DNA of 64,000 nucleotides from Blattabacterium cuenoti. GTDB lineage: Bacteria > Bacteroidota > Bacteroidia > Flavobacteriales > Blattabacteriaceae. The DNA is taken from assembly GCF_014252435.1 (NCBI RefSeq), contig NZ_CP059220.1, positions 372,001 to 436,000 on the forward strand, given 5' to 3'. Below are positions 19,845 through 29,376 of this stretch, in pieces. Below the pieces are notes generated by a model, which did no database searches, was not told the DNA's origin, and saw nothing but the letters and a program-made list of their open reading frames with translations. Each line of letters begins with the position of its first letter. Position 1 is the stretch's first letter. The position numbers and the translations under genes are program-made.

Positions 19845-21515
19845 TTACGTTGTTATTTTGACAAACTTCTTAATAAAGAATAAAAATATAATATTGATCA
19901 CATTAGATGTAAAATAATATAAAGATAATGCAGAGGCGTAATTATTAATAAATAATAACATAATAAATGGCATAATATATAACATCCAATCCATATTTGG
20001 ATATGAATCATCTTGAAATCCATCTTGTTTTCCATTATTAGTTAATTTCGTATAAACAAATAAAACTAAAGAATACAAAATAGTTAATAAACTTACATGA
20101 TTTCCATAAAATGGAATATGAAAAGGTAATTTAACAATTGAATCATAAGAAGTTAAATCATCTACCCATAAAAATGATTTTCCTCTTAAATTAATTATAG
20201 TTGGAAAAAATTTGAATAATGAATAAAAAATAGGAATTTGAAATAATGTAGAAATACATCCAGACATAGGATTAATTCCTGCCTCTCGATATAATTTCAT
20301 CATTTCCTTTTGTTTCATTAGTATATCTGAATTTTTATATTTATTATTAAGTTCTTCTATTTTAGGTCGAATTAATTTCATTATAGAACTCAATTTATAT
20401 TGTTTATAAGTTATTGGAAATAAAATCATTTTCACAACTATAGTCATTAATATAACAATAATTCCATAATTTAATTTTGTTTTTTCTAGTAATTGAAAAA
20501 TTGTTAAGAAAAAATATTTATTAATCCATTTTAAAAAACCCCATCCAAATGGAATCATATTTTCAAAACCACTTTCATATTTTTTTAATAAATTAAAATC
20601 TAAAGGACTAAAATAAAAACGAAAGGAATAATTAAATTCTTTATTTTTTTCTGTATATGAAAAAATATAATGCATTTTCATACCTTTTAAGGAATAACCT
20701 GAAAAAAAATGTTTTGAATAAATAAAAACATGATCCAAAATTTTATTTGGAACAATAATAGTTGTAAAAAATTGTTGTTTATGAGCAATCCAATTTACAT
20801 CATAAATATTTTTTGCATCTGTTTTTTTTTCTGATAAACATTTTATTGATGAATGAATCATATCAGAATTATTAGAAAAAGAAGAATAATAAGTTTGAGT
20901 ATAAGAATTTTCCCAATTTCTATCCTTTTCTAATGGAAGAATTTTTTGTTCTAAATTCAAAGAAATTAATTTATTAAAAGATTTTAATTTTTTTGTTTTT
21001 ATAGAAAAATCAATAATATATTGGTCTTGATTTCCTAATTTATATATATGATATATAAATCCTTTTTCATAAGGATTTCTAGCTCTCATTATAATAATTT
21101 GATAATATTTTTTCTTTTTATTTACTATAGGATAAAAATTTAAATCTTGAGTATCAAAATGATAATCTTTTTTATTGGAAAATGATATATTATATAAAAA
21201 ACTCGAATTAGATACTAAAAAAAGATTTTTTACATGGGATGACAAATTAGAATTATACGATTTGTATTTTTTTAATAAAATTTCATTTATCATTCCTCCT
21301 TTATTAGAAATTTTTACTCTTAAAACATTATTTTCTAAATATGAAAAGTTTTGTTTCTGATTTTGTCTCTTATTTTGAAAAAAATGTATTGTTTTCCGAT
21401 TTTTTAAATGATGTTCAATATTTTGATTTTCGGAAATAAAAGTAAATATTATTAAAATCAAGAATATAAGAAACATTCCTATAATAGAATTATAATCTAA
21501 TTTTTGATTCTTCAT
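19845..21515 (-). CDS. yidC: Membrane protein insertase YidC
   Basis: YidC inserts and folds inner-membrane proteins with or without SecYEG. The 556-residue product has an N-terminal membrane segment at about 10-27, a large periplasmic domain, and the C-terminal 60-kDa IMP domain beginning WGFLKWINKYFFLTIFQLLEK, with MSGCISTLFQIPIFYSLFKF and MPFIMLLFINNYASALSLYYF. The two-domain form is standard for Gram-negatives. It is 11 bp downstream of pyrG. Confidence 0.96.
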   Translation of the reverse strand: MKNQKLDYNSIIGMFLIFLILIIFTFISENQNIEHHLKNRKTIHFFQNKRQNQKQNFSYLENNVLRVKISNKGGMINEILLKKYKSYNSNLSSHVKNLFLVSNSSFLYNISFSNKKDYHFDTQDLNFYPIVNKKKKYYQIIIMRARNPYEKGFIYHIYKLGNQDQYIIDFSIKTKKLKSFNKLISLNLEQKILPLEKDRNWENSYTQTYYSSFSNNSDMIHSSIKCLSEKKTDAKNIYDVNWIAHKQQFFTTIIVPNKILDHVFIYSKHFFSGYSLKGMKMHYIFSYTEKNKEFNYSFRFYFSPLDFNLLKKYESGFENMIPFGWGFLKWINKYFFLTIFQLLEKTKLNYGIIVILMTIVVKMILFPITYKQYKLSSIMKLIRPKIEELNNKYKNSDILMKQKEMMKLYREAGINPMSGCISTLFQIPIFYSLFKFFPTIINLRGKSFLWVDDLTSYDSIVKLPFHIPFYGNHVSLLTILYSLVLFVYTKLTNNGKQDGFQDDSYPNMDWMLYIMPFIMLLFINNYASALSLYYFTSNVINIIFLFFIKKFVKITT

Positions 21516-21526
21516 GTATAAGAAAA

Positions 21527-23149
21527 TTACTGAATATTAAAATATTTATAATTTTTGGAAACTTTGATAAAATAATTAAATAAAGGATGAGGTTTTGAAA
21601 CCGTGCTTTGATATTCTGGATGAAATTGAACTCCTAAAAAAAATAAATGATTTTCCAATTCTATCGCTTCTACTAATCCAGTATCGGGATTAAATCCTAC
21701 AAATTTCATACCTGCATTAGAAAAACATTTTAAATAATCATTGTTAAATTCATATCTATGACGATGTCTTTCAAAAACTTCTTTTATACCGCCATAAATA
21801 GAATATATTTTTGAACCTTTTTTCAAAGAACATTTCCAATTACCTAATCTCATGGTTCCACCTTTATCTTTTATTTCTTTTTGTGTTTTCATTAAATTTA
21901 CAACTGGATGTATTGTAGTAGGATTATTTTCATGACTTGCAGCATTTTTTAACCCTAAAACATTTCTAGCAAATTCTACTATAGCTATTTGCATTCCTAA
22001 ACATATTCCAAAAAATGGAATTTTGTTTTCTCTAGCATATTTTGCAGCTAATATTTTACCTTCTATGCCTCTATTTCCAAAACCTGGAGCTATTAAAATT
22101 CCGGATATTCCATTAAAAAATATTTTAATATTTTCTTTTTTAATTGCATCAGAACATATCCATTTTATATCAACGAATATTTCATTTTCTGTTCCAGAAT
22201 GTATTAATGCTTCTTTTATAGATTTATAAGAATCATGTAATGAAATATATTTTCCAACTAAAGCTAATTCAATTTTATATTTCGGATTTTTATATTTATT
22301 TATAAAAATATTCCATTTTTTGAGATTCGGAGTAGATATATTTTTTACATTTAAATGATTTAAAACAGACTTATCAAAATTTTGAAAGTGTAATAAAAAA
22401 GGAATTTCGTATATAATATTAGTATCAATAGATTCAATAACATTTTGAATATCTACATTACAGAATAATGCAAGTTTTTGTTTAACATTGTCGTCTATAT
22501 GTTTTTTTGTTCTACATACGATAATATCTGCTTGAATTCCACTTTCCATTAATTTTTGAATAGAATGTTGTGTTGGCTTCGTTTTTATTTCGCCAGTAAC
22601 TGAAATATATGGTAACAACGTTAAATGAACAACTAATACATTATGTTTTCCTAATTTCCATTTTAATTGTCGTAACGATTCAATGTAAGGCAATACTTCT
22701 ATATCTCCAACTGTTCCTCCAATTTCTATAATAACTATATCATAATTTTTAGATTTTCCTAAAAATTGGATACGTCTTTTTATTTCATCAGTAATATGAG
22801 GTATTACTTGAACCGTCTTCCCCAAATAATTACCTTTCCTTTCATTATCTATCACTGTTTTATAAATTAATCCAGATGTAATATTATTGTCTTTTGAAGT
22901 AGTTTGATTTAAAAATCGTTCATAATGACCTAAGTCTAGGTCTGTTTCTGCACCATCTTTAGTTACAAAACATTCTCCATGTTCATATGGATTTAGAGTT
23001 CCTGGATCTACATTAAAATAAGGATCAAATTTTAATATAGTAATCTTATATCCTCTAGATTTTAATAACATTCCTAATGAAGCAGATACAATTCCTTTTC
23101 CTAAAGAAGACGTTACACCACCTGTAACAAAAATATATTTTGTCTTCAT
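21527..23149 (-). CDS. pyrG: CTP synthase
   Basis: Makes CTP from UTP, ATP and glutamine. The 540-residue product has the synthase domain (TGGVTSSLGKGIVSASLG, then KFDPYFNVDPGTLNPYEHGE) and the C-terminal glutamine amidotransferase domain with the nucleophile Cys in FFGICLGMQIAIVEFARN and the His-Glu pair in GVQFHPEYQS. Length is normal. The 91 bp upstream are shared with the divergent SRP RNA promoter. Confidence 0.98.
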   Translation of the reverse strand: MKTKYIFVTGGVTSSLGKGIVSASLGMLLKSRGYKITILKFDPYFNVDPGTLNPYEHGECFVTKDGAETDLDLGHYERFLNQTTSKDNNITSGLIYKTVIDNERKGNYLGKTVQVIPHITDEIKRRIQFLGKSKNYDIVIIEIGGTVGDIEVLPYIESLRQLKWKLGKHNVLVVHLTLLPYISVTGEIKTKPTQHSIQKLMESGIQADIIVCRTKKHIDDNVKQKLALFCNVDIQNVIESIDTNIIYEIPFLLHFQNFDKSVLNHLNVKNISTPNLKKWNIFINKYKNPKYKIELALVGKYISLHDSYKSIKEALIHSGTENEIFVDIKWICSDAIKKENIKIFFNGISGILIAPGFGNRGIEGKILAAKYARENKIPFFGICLGMQIAIVEFARNVLGLKNAASHENNPTTIHPVVNLMKTQKEIKDKGGTMRLGNWKCSLKKGSKIYSIYGGIKEVFERHRHRYEFNNDYLKCFSNAGMKFVGFNPDTGLVEAIELENHLFFLGVQFHPEYQSTVSKPHPLFNYFIKVSKNYKYFNIQ

Positions 23150-23197
23150 TATTATTTTTATAAATAAAAATATCGAAATAATGAAATTTTTATTTTT

Positions 23198-23231
23198 TTG
23201 AATGAAAATTTATGTTTTTTTTTTATATTTA
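23198..23231 (+). promoter_or_regulatory. Bacteroidota-type promoter of the SRP RNA gene
   Basis: TTG at 23198-23200 and TATATTTA at 23224-23231, 23 bp apart, match the Flavobacterium pattern TTG-N17-23-TAnnTTTG with one change. The -7 box ends 9 bp before the predicted 5' end of the SRP RNA at 23241. That position supports both calls. Confidence 0.5.
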
Positions 23232-23240
23232 CCAAGATTT

Positions 23241-23345
23241 GGAGCAAGTCCTACACCAATCAGCTCCCCGTTAAATCCCCCAGATCGGGAACGAAACAAG
23301 GGTAATCGTGGTTGTAGCGATGTGATGTAGTAAGGCTTGCTCCTT
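23241..23345 (+). ncRNA. ffs: Signal recognition particle 4.5S RNA
   Basis: RNA scaffold for Ffh that targets membrane proteins co-translationally. The ends pair perfectly (GGAGCAAG at 23241-23248 with CTTGCTCC at 23336-23343). The apex carries the universal Ffh-binding hairpin: ATCG-GGAA-CGA with the asymmetric AACA/AGG side (23283-23302 region), matching the domain IV consensus of a GGAA tetraloop and an A-C rich asymmetric loop. The region is markedly richer in G+C than the surroundings, as expected for a structural RNA. It sits between pyrG and clpX. Exact 3' end is uncertain by a few bases. Confidence 0.92.
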
Positions 23346-23378
23346 TTACGTTAAAACATTTTTTAAGAAAAAAAATAT

Positions 23379-24575
23379 ATGGATGATTTTTTACAATGCA
23401 ATTTTTGTGGAAAAAAAAAAAATGATATTACTATTTTAGTTTCAGGAATCAATAGCCATATTTGTGACTTATGCATAATAAAAACTTATTCAATCATTCA
23501 TAATAATCATGAGCATAAAACGATAAATAATAAAAATTATATAAGAAATTATAAACCTAAAAAAATTTTATCTTTATTAGATGAATATGTAGTAGGACAA
23601 GAAAAAACTAAAAAAATTTTATCTGTTTCTTTATATAATCATTATAAAAGAATTTTTGATGATTCATTTTCTTCATCTTCATATAAAAATGAAAATATCA
23701 AACTAGAAAAATCTAATGTTTTATTAATTGGAAAAACAGGTACTGGTAAAACATTACTTGCTAAAAGTATGGCTAAAATACTAGATATTCCTTTTTCTAT
23801 TTCTGATGCCACTTCTCTTACAGAAGCCGGATACGTAGGAGAAGATGTTGAATCTATTTTAACAAGACTACTACAATCTGCAAATTATAATGTAAATCAA
23901 GCCGAAAAAGGAATTATATTTTTAGATGAAATAGATAAAATATCTAGAAAAAAAAATAACCCATCTATTACTAGAGATGTTTCTGGAGAAGGTGTTCAAC
24001 AAGCATTACTGAAAATTTTAGAAAGCTCTATAGTTTATGTTCCACCACAAGGAGGAAGAAAACATCCTGAACAGAAAATGATTCCTATTAATACTGAAAA
24101 TATATTATTTATAGCTGGTGGAACTTTTGACGGTATTCAAAATATTATTTCAAAAAGAAAGAATGAAACTCCTATAGGTTTTTATCCTAAAAAAAAAACA
24201 AACAATACAGATGAAATTTTATCTGTTGATTTAAAAGAATTTGGATTAATTCCAGAATTAATAGGAAGATTTCCTATTGTTACTTGTTTACATTCAATTA
24301 ATCGTATTTTTTTAAAAAAAATATTAATAGAACCAAAAAATTCTTTGATTAAACAATACAAAAAATTATTCCATTCAGAAAAAATATCTTTAAGCATAAC
24401 AAATGAAGCACTAGATATTATTGTTGATAAAACCATGGAATCTGGAATTGGAGCAAGAGGATTACGAACTTTTTGTGAAAAAATATTTATGAAATATATA
24501 TTTGATATTGATAATATATCTCCAATTTTGAATATAGACCATAAAATGGTTTCACAAATTTTGTGTCATTCATAA
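23379..24575 (+). CDS. clpX: ATP-dependent Clp protease ATP-binding subunit ClpX
   Basis: Hexameric AAA+ unfoldase feeding ClpP. The 398-residue product has the N-terminal zinc-binding domain (C7, C10, C29, C32), Walker A GKTGTGKT at 118-125, LDEIDK Walker B, the pore loop GYVGEDVES and the IGF-loop region with IGFYPKKKTNN. Sensor 2 lies in SGIGARGLR. clpP is not adjacent in the window. Its 3' end overlaps the convergent obgE end by 10 bp. Confidence 0.97.
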   Translation: MDDFLQCNFCGKKKNDITILVSGINSHICDLCIIKTYSIIHNNHEHKTINNKNYIRNYKPKKILSLLDEYVVGQEKTKKILSVSLYNHYKRIFDDSFSSSSYKNENIKLEKSNVLLIGKTGTGKTLLAKSMAKILDIPFSISDATSLTEAGYVGEDVESILTRLLQSANYNVNQAEKGIIFLDEIDKISRKKNNPSITRDVSGEGVQQALLKILESSIVYVPPQGGRKHPEQKMIPINTENILFIAGGTFDGIQNIISKRKNETPIGFYPKKKTNNTDEILSVDLKEFGLIPELIGRFPIVTCLHSINRIFLKKILIEPKNSLIKQYKKLFHSEKISLSITNEALDIIVDKTMESGIGARGLRTFCEKIFMKYIFDIDNISPILNIDHKMVSQILCHS

Positions 24576-25543
24576 ACTAATTTCCATAATTTTTCTTTTA
24601 ATATTTTTAGACCTTCTTTTGTAAATGAAGAAATAAAAATAATATTTTGATTTAAAAATTCTTGAATAATCTTTTTTTTTGTATCATAATTTATTAAATC
24701 TGATTTAGATATAACTAAAAGATGTTTTTTATTCAATAAAATTGGATTAAATTTTTTCAATTCATTTATTAAATCTAAATATCTTTTTTTTTTATTATTA
24801 AATTCTGAAGAAATTAAAAATAGTAAAATTGAATTTCTTTCAATATGTCTTAAAAAATGTAATCCTAATCCTTTTCCTTTTGATGCATTTTTAACAATAC
24901 CAGGAATATCTGCTATAGACAAAGAATCAAAATTATATTTTATTACACCTAAATAGGGTATTTTATTACTAAAGGGATAATTTCCAATTTTAGGTTTTGC
25001 TTTTGTAAGAACAGAAAGAAGAGTCGATTTTCCAACATTTGGTTCTCCAATTAATCCGATATCAGATAACATTTTAAGTTCTAAAAAAATCCATTTTCCT
25101 GTAGTTTTAGTACCAATGTTTGAATAAAATTCATATTTTGATTTCTTTATAAATGCATTTCCTTTTCCTCCTTTACCTCCTCTAAACAATATTTTTTTTT
25201 GAAAATTTTTAGTTATTTCCGTTAGTATATTATTATTACTATCTCTTATTATAGTACCCAAAGGTACTTCAATTAATAAATTAGATCCATTTGCCCCAGT
25301 TTTTTTATTTTTTCCACCTGAAAATCCAGTTTTAGCTATCCAATGTTTCTGATATCTTAAATGAAATAAAGTTCGAAACTGAGAATTTCCTATAATAATA
25401 ATATCACCTCCTTTTCCTCCTGAACCTCCATTAGGTATAGTTTTAGTTGCATTTCTAATTTTAGAAAAATGATAACTACCATTACCTCCATTTCCACTTT
25501 TACAAAAAATTTTTATAAAATCTATAAAAGAATATTTCATCAT
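24566..25543 (-). CDS. obgE: GTPase ObgE
   Basis: Essential GTPase in large-subunit assembly and stress signalling. The 325-residue product has the glycine-rich Obg fold (GNGGNGSYHF, GGSGGKGGDI, GGKGGKGNAF) and the G domain with GEPNVGKS at 167-174, IADIPGIVKNASKGKGLG (switch II) and SKSD. No C-terminal extension is present, as in short Obg forms. It follows adk by 17 bp, and adk-obgE are likely one transcript. Confidence 0.96.
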   Translation of the reverse strand: MMKYSFIDFIKIFCKSGNGGNGSYHFSKIRNATKTIPNGGSGGKGGDIIIIGNSQFRTLFHLRYQKHWIAKTGFSGGKNKKTGANGSNLLIEVPLGTIIRDSNNNILTEITKNFQKKILFRGGKGGKGNAFIKKSKYEFYSNIGTKTTGKWIFLELKMLSDIGLIGEPNVGKSTLLSVLTKAKPKIGNYPFSNKIPYLGVIKYNFDSLSIADIPGIVKNASKGKGLGLHFLRHIERNSILLFLISSEFNNKKKRYLDLINELKKFNPILLNKKHLLVISKSDLINYDTKKKIIQEFLNQNIIFISSFTKEGLKILKEKLWKLVYE

Positions 25544-25560
25544 GATAACATAAATATGTC

Positions 25561-26148
25561 TTATTTATTTTTTACAAAATTTAAAATTTTTTTTTCTACA
25601 AAAATAGATATTTCTTTTATAGAATAATTTGCTTTGATTTCTACTAAATGATTTTTCCATTTTTGATTTTTCCAAATTAATGAAGTTTTTTTATTATATT
25701 CTTCAATTCTCTTTTCTACAGTATTTATATTTATATCATCTTTTCGAAAACTAGTTTTTCCTCTATTTAATAATCTATAAATTATTACTTCTTTTTGAAT
25801 TTTAAAATGAAAAATTATATTTATTTTTCCTAAAGAAAAATATTTCAATGTTTTTTCCAATGATAAAATTTGTTTTTCAGTTCTAGGATATCCATCATAA
25901 ATAATACCTTTATAATGAAAGCATTTTTTCATTTCTTCTATAAAAATATTTGTAGTAATCAAATCAGGAACTAACTTTCCTCTATTAATATAATAGCTAA
26001 CTTTTTTTCCTATACTAGTTTTTTTTTCTATGTGTTTTCTGAACATTATTCCAGTAGATAAATGAACAAAACCAAATTGATTTTTTATAAATTTAGCTTG
26101 AGTTCCTTTACCACATCCTGGAGGTCCAAATAATATAATATGAATCAT
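25561..26148 (-). CDS. adk: Adenylate kinase, short-lid form
   Basis: Interconverts ATP+AMP with 2 ADP. The 195-residue product has the P-loop GPPGCGKGT at 8-16, the AMP-binding STGIMFRKHI and YDGYPRTEKQ segments. The lid is short, as in cytosolic-type adenylate kinases, with no zinc-binding Cys pattern. Upstream, 150 bp of AT-rich sequence separates it from lpdA without visible features. Confidence 0.96.
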   Translation of the reverse strand: MIHIILFGPPGCGKGTQAKFIKNQFGFVHLSTGIMFRKHIEKKTSIGKKVSYYINRGKLVPDLITTNIFIEEMKKCFHYKGIIYDGYPRTEKQILSLEKTLKYFSLGKINIIFHFKIQKEVIIYRLLNRGKTSFRKDDININTVEKRIEEYNKKTSLIWKNQKWKNHLVEIKANYSIKEISIFVEKKILNFVKNK

Positions 26149-26300
26149 AAAATATCAATTATAAATATCATCTATAAAAAACAGGAAAAAAATTAGAAAA
26201 TAATTTTCCAATTATAATTATTTTAATATTATAATTATATAACAGTAAAAAAACGATAAAAATCTTTGATGTTTTTAATAACAATATTTAATATTATTCA

Positions 26301-27692
26301 TTAGAAATGAATAGCTTTTCCATAAGCCATGGCTATAGATTCTATAATAGATTCACTTAAAGAAGGATGAGGATGAATACTTGATAACATTTCATAACTA
26401 GTTGTTTCTAATTTTCTTGCAACTACAACTTCAGATATGAGATCGGTCACGTGATGCCCAATCATATGACATCCAATCCATTCGTCATATTTTGAATCAA
26501 AAATGACTTTTACAAATCCATCCGTATTTCCATCAGAAATTGATTTTCCTAAAGAACTAAAAGGAAATTTAGATATTTTAACTTTAATTCCTTTATCTTT
26601 AGATTGCTTCTCTGTATATCCTACTGAAGCTATTTCTGGAAAAGAATAAACACATTTTGGAATATTATTATAATCTATTTTTAAATAGTCTAGTCCTTTT
26701 ATATTTTCAACACAACTTATAGCTTCATATGAGGCTACATGAGCTAATGAAGGGGTATTGATGACATCTCCTATAGCGTAATAACCATCTATATTTGTTT
26801 GATAATTATTTCCGACTACTATAAATTTGTTTTCAGTTTGAATTCCTATTTCCTCTAATTCAAGACATTGAGTATTAGGAACAACTCCTGTTGCATAAAG
26901 AACTATATCGGATTCTAAAGAAAACTCTTTTTCATGTATATCTTTAATAGTAACTATTACTCTATTTTCCTTTCTAATAATTTTTTTTATATAAGAAGAT
27001 GTATATATTTTTATACCCATTTTTTCAAATGAAATTTTTAAGTAATCGGATATTTCATCATCTCCATTTGGAAATAGTTTTTCACACATTTCTATAATCA
27101 TAATATTAACACCCATACTATGATAAAAATAAGAAAATTCTAAACCAACAGAACCTGATCCAATAATTATCATATTTTTAGGAGCTTGAGATAAAGTTAG
27201 AGCTTCTTTATATGTAATTATTGTTTTTCTATCATATATATTCTTATCAATTTTAGGTAATGAACCAGTTGCTATAATAATATTAGAAGCAGAATGTATT
27301 TCTACACTTTTATTTTCTCGAAAAATTTCAATTTTTTTTCCTTTTTTTAACTTTGCTGATCCATAAATAAGATGAATTCCATTTTTTTTCATTAAAAATA
27401 AAATTCCTTTTTTCACCCTTTCTACAGATTTTCTACTATTAGAAATAATTTTCGAAAAATCGATTTTTAATGAATCAGGGTTAATCCCAAATAATGTTCC
27501 ATTTTTTTTTATAGATTGCAAGATATTTGCACTTTTTATCAATGATTTTGTTGGAATACAACCCCAATTTAAACAAATTCCTCCAATAGAATCCTTTTCT
27601 ATGATTGCTGTTTTTAATCCAAGTTTTGAAGAACGTATAGCAGCAACATAACCTCCTGGGCCACTTCCTAAAACGATGACATCAAAATGCAT
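26301..27692 (-). CDS. lpdA: Dihydrolipoyl dehydrogenase (E3)
   Basis: Flavoprotein that reoxidises lipoamide in pyruvate or 2-oxoglutarate dehydrogenase and in glycine cleavage (the gcvT gene is at 45237). The 463-residue product has the N-terminal FAD loop GSGPGGYVAAI, the redox disulfide C40/C45 in GGICLNWGCIPTKS, the NAD loop GSGSVGLEFSY, the FAD-binding YAIGDV and the C-terminal catalytic HPHPSLSE. Length and all active-site residues are normal. Confidence 0.97.
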   Translation of the reverse strand: MHFDVIVLGSGPGGYVAAIRSSKLGLKTAIIEKDSIGGICLNWGCIPTKSLIKSANILQSIKKNGTLFGINPDSLKIDFSKIISNSRKSVERVKKGILFLMKKNGIHLIYGSAKLKKGKKIEIFRENKSVEIHSASNIIIATGSLPKIDKNIYDRKTIITYKEALTLSQAPKNMIIIGSGSVGLEFSYFYHSMGVNIMIIEMCEKLFPNGDDEISDYLKISFEKMGIKIYTSSYIKKIIRKENRVIVTIKDIHEKEFSLESDIVLYATGVVPNTQCLELEEIGIQTENKFIVVGNNYQTNIDGYYAIGDVINTPSLAHVASYEAISCVENIKGLDYLKIDYNNIPKCVYSFPEIASVGYTEKQSKDKGIKVKISKFPFSSLGKSISDGNTDGFVKVIFDSKYDEWIGCHMIGHHVTDLISEVVVARKLETTSYEMLSSIHPHPSLSESIIESIAMAYGKAIHF

Positions 27693-27817
27693 GATTTTTT
27701 TCCAAGTAATTAATTTCCGATAAAATTACAGAATTTTCTCATCATTGATAAATAAAAAGTATTTTGATATCGAAAAATATTATAAATTGCAATTGTAATA
27801 TTAAAATATTATTCATC

Positions 27818-28480
27818 ATGAAATTTTTTTTAGATACAGCAAATCTAAAAGAGCTAACCGAAGCTAAATCCATAGGGATATTAGATGGTGTAACAACTAA
27901 TCCTACTTTAATTTCAAAAGAAAATGTATTCTCGAAAAATGATATTTATAATCATTATCAATCAATATGTAATATAATAGGAGATACATGTGACTTAAGT
28001 GCAGAAATTATAAGTAAAAATTATAATGATATTATTCAAGAAGGAAAAATATTATCTAGTCTTCATAAAAATATTGTATTAAAAATTCCTATGACGCAAG
28101 ATGGATTAAAAGCTATTAATTTTTTCTCTGAAAGAAATATTAGAACTAATTGTACTCTTGTTTTTTCATCTGCACAAGCAATTTTAGCAGCTAAATCTGG
28201 AGCTTATTATGTTTCTCCATTTATAGGAAGATTAGATGATATATCATATAATGGAATACATTTAATTGAAGAAATGAATTATATATATAATAATTATCAA
28301 TTCAATACTAGAATATTAGCTGCTTCTATTAGAAATCCTATACATATTATAGAATGTTCTAAACTAGGAATATATGCTATAACATCTCCATTAAATGTTA
28401 TATATTCTTTATTTAATCATCCACTTACAAATATAGGAATAACAAAATTTATCCAAGATTATAAAAATAAAATTAAATAA
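27818..28480 (+). CDS. Transaldolase, small TalC/FSA-type
   Basis: Class I aldolase of the TalC/MipB group, likely the transaldolase of the non-oxidative pentose phosphate pathway. The Schiff-base Lys is K89 in NIVLKIPMT, matching K85 of E. coli FsaA. LDGVTTNPTLIS and TNCTLVFSSAQAILAAKSGA fit the family. I start at the ATG at 27818 (220 residues, MKFFLDTANLKE). The longer frame from 27764 adds 18 hydrophobic residues with no family counterpart. Transaldolase versus fructose-6-phosphate aldolase activity cannot be decided from sequence. Only 7 bp separate it from convergent rpoZ. Confidence 0.92.
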   Translation: MKFFLDTANLKELTEAKSIGILDGVTTNPTLISKENVFSKNDIYNHYQSICNIIGDTCDLSAEIISKNYNDIIQEGKILSSLHKNIVLKIPMTQDGLKAINFFSERNIRTNCTLVFSSAQAILAAKSGAYYVSPFIGRLDDISYNGIHLIEEMNYIYNNYQFNTRILAASIRNPIHIIECSKLGIYAITSPLNVIYSLFNHPLTNIGITKFIQDYKNKIK

Positions 28481-28487
28481 ATATTTT

Positions 28488-28799
28488 TTATATTAGTTTT
28501 ACTTTATGTTTTAATAAATATTGAATTGATAATGAAGTAGGTTTAGGTAATTTTTCATAAGACTTTGAAATACGAATTTGTTCTTTATTTTCGAATATTT
28601 CATCTAAATTATTTTTATTGATCGATTCAAATTGCTCTAATTTATTATCTAAATCTATTTTTATTTTACTATGTATTTTATTGCTAATTTTTTCTAAAAT
28701 ACATATAGTATGATATATATTTTTTCCAGATTTTTCTTGTAAATTGACACAATCTACTGTTTCTGTATTTATCGGCGCATTGATATCTATATTGATCAT
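28488..28799 (-). CDS. rpoZ: RNA polymerase subunit omega, Bacteroidota form
   Basis: Small accessory subunit that assists assembly of beta' into the polymerase. The 103-residue product is unlike proteobacterial omega but fits the Bacteroidota RpoZ pattern I recall: an N-terminal INTET(V)DCVNLQ, then GKNIYHTICILEKISNKI, then LDEIFENKEQIRISKSYEKLPKP near the C-terminus. The conserved LPKPT and FEN-EQIxIS strings decide the call. It lies downstream of ferritin with a 73-bp spacer and converges on the transaldolase gene. Confidence 0.88.
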   Translation of the reverse strand: MINIDINAPINTETVDCVNLQEKSGKNIYHTICILEKISNKIHSKIKIDLDNKLEQFESINKNNLDEIFENKEQIRISKSYEKLPKPTSLSIQYLLKHKVKLI

Positions 28800-28872
28800 A
28801 ATATTTTTATTTTTTATTGAAAAAGTAAAACCAATATTTTCTATTATATTGTTTGTATATTACATAAATAAT

Positions 28873-29376
28873 TTATTTTCTATTTTTATAAAAATTTTTA
28901 ATATCTTGATCAAATAAATACAATCCTATTTGATCTTTTTCTATCAATTTAATTTTATGTAAAATTTCATTAATTAATGTTTCTTCCTCTAATTGCTCTT
29001 CTACATACCATTGCAAAAAATTTTGTGTAAAAATATCTTTCTCTTGAGAAGAAAATTGTATCAACTTACTAATTTCTTTGGATATTTTTTTTTCATGTTC
29101 AAATAATTCTTGAAATAATTCTTTTAAAGATGTATACTGTTTATTGGATATAACGATATTTTTTTTTATTCTAGCAAAACCACCTCTTTTATTAATATAT
29201 CTCATTAATTTTAACATATGTTTTTTTTCTTCATTTGAATGATCATATAAAAATTCACAAATTCCTCCTAAACCTGTTGTTTCAACCCATGAAGCCATCG
29301 ATAAATATAAAAGAGAAGATTCTAATTCTCTAGTGGTCTGTTTAATTAATTCTATTTCTATTTTTTCATTCATCAT
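28873..29376 (-). CDS. ftn: Non-heme ferritin
   Basis: Iron-storage cage protein with a ferroxidase centre. The 167-residue product has E17 in ELESSLLYLSMASW, then E50 and H53 in HSNEEKKHMLKL, and late Glu residues in WYVEEQLEEE that complete the di-iron site. A four-helix bundle length is kept. The start codon overlaps dapA by 11 bp, so the two are co-transcribed. A second Met directly follows the first, and either could be the start. Bacterioferritin is unlikely: no heme Met position is evident. Confidence 0.95.
   Translation of the reverse strand: MMNEKIEIELIKQTTRELESSLLYLSMASWVETTGLGGICEFLYDHSNEEKKHMLKLMRYINKRGGFARIKKNIVISNKQYTSLKELFQELFEHEKKISKEISKLIQFSSQEKDIFTQNFLQWYVEEQLEEETLINEILHKIKLIEKDQIGLYLFDQDIKNFYKNRK

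Noticed and set aside
26149-26300. Possible tRNA or small RNA between adk and lpdA
   Set aside because: No cloverleaf, conserved TTCAAAT box or GC-rich stem was found in this AT-rich spacer.
27764-27817. 18-codon extension of the small transaldolase
   Set aside because: Homology starts at MKFFLDTANL from 27818. The extension has no counterpart in the family.
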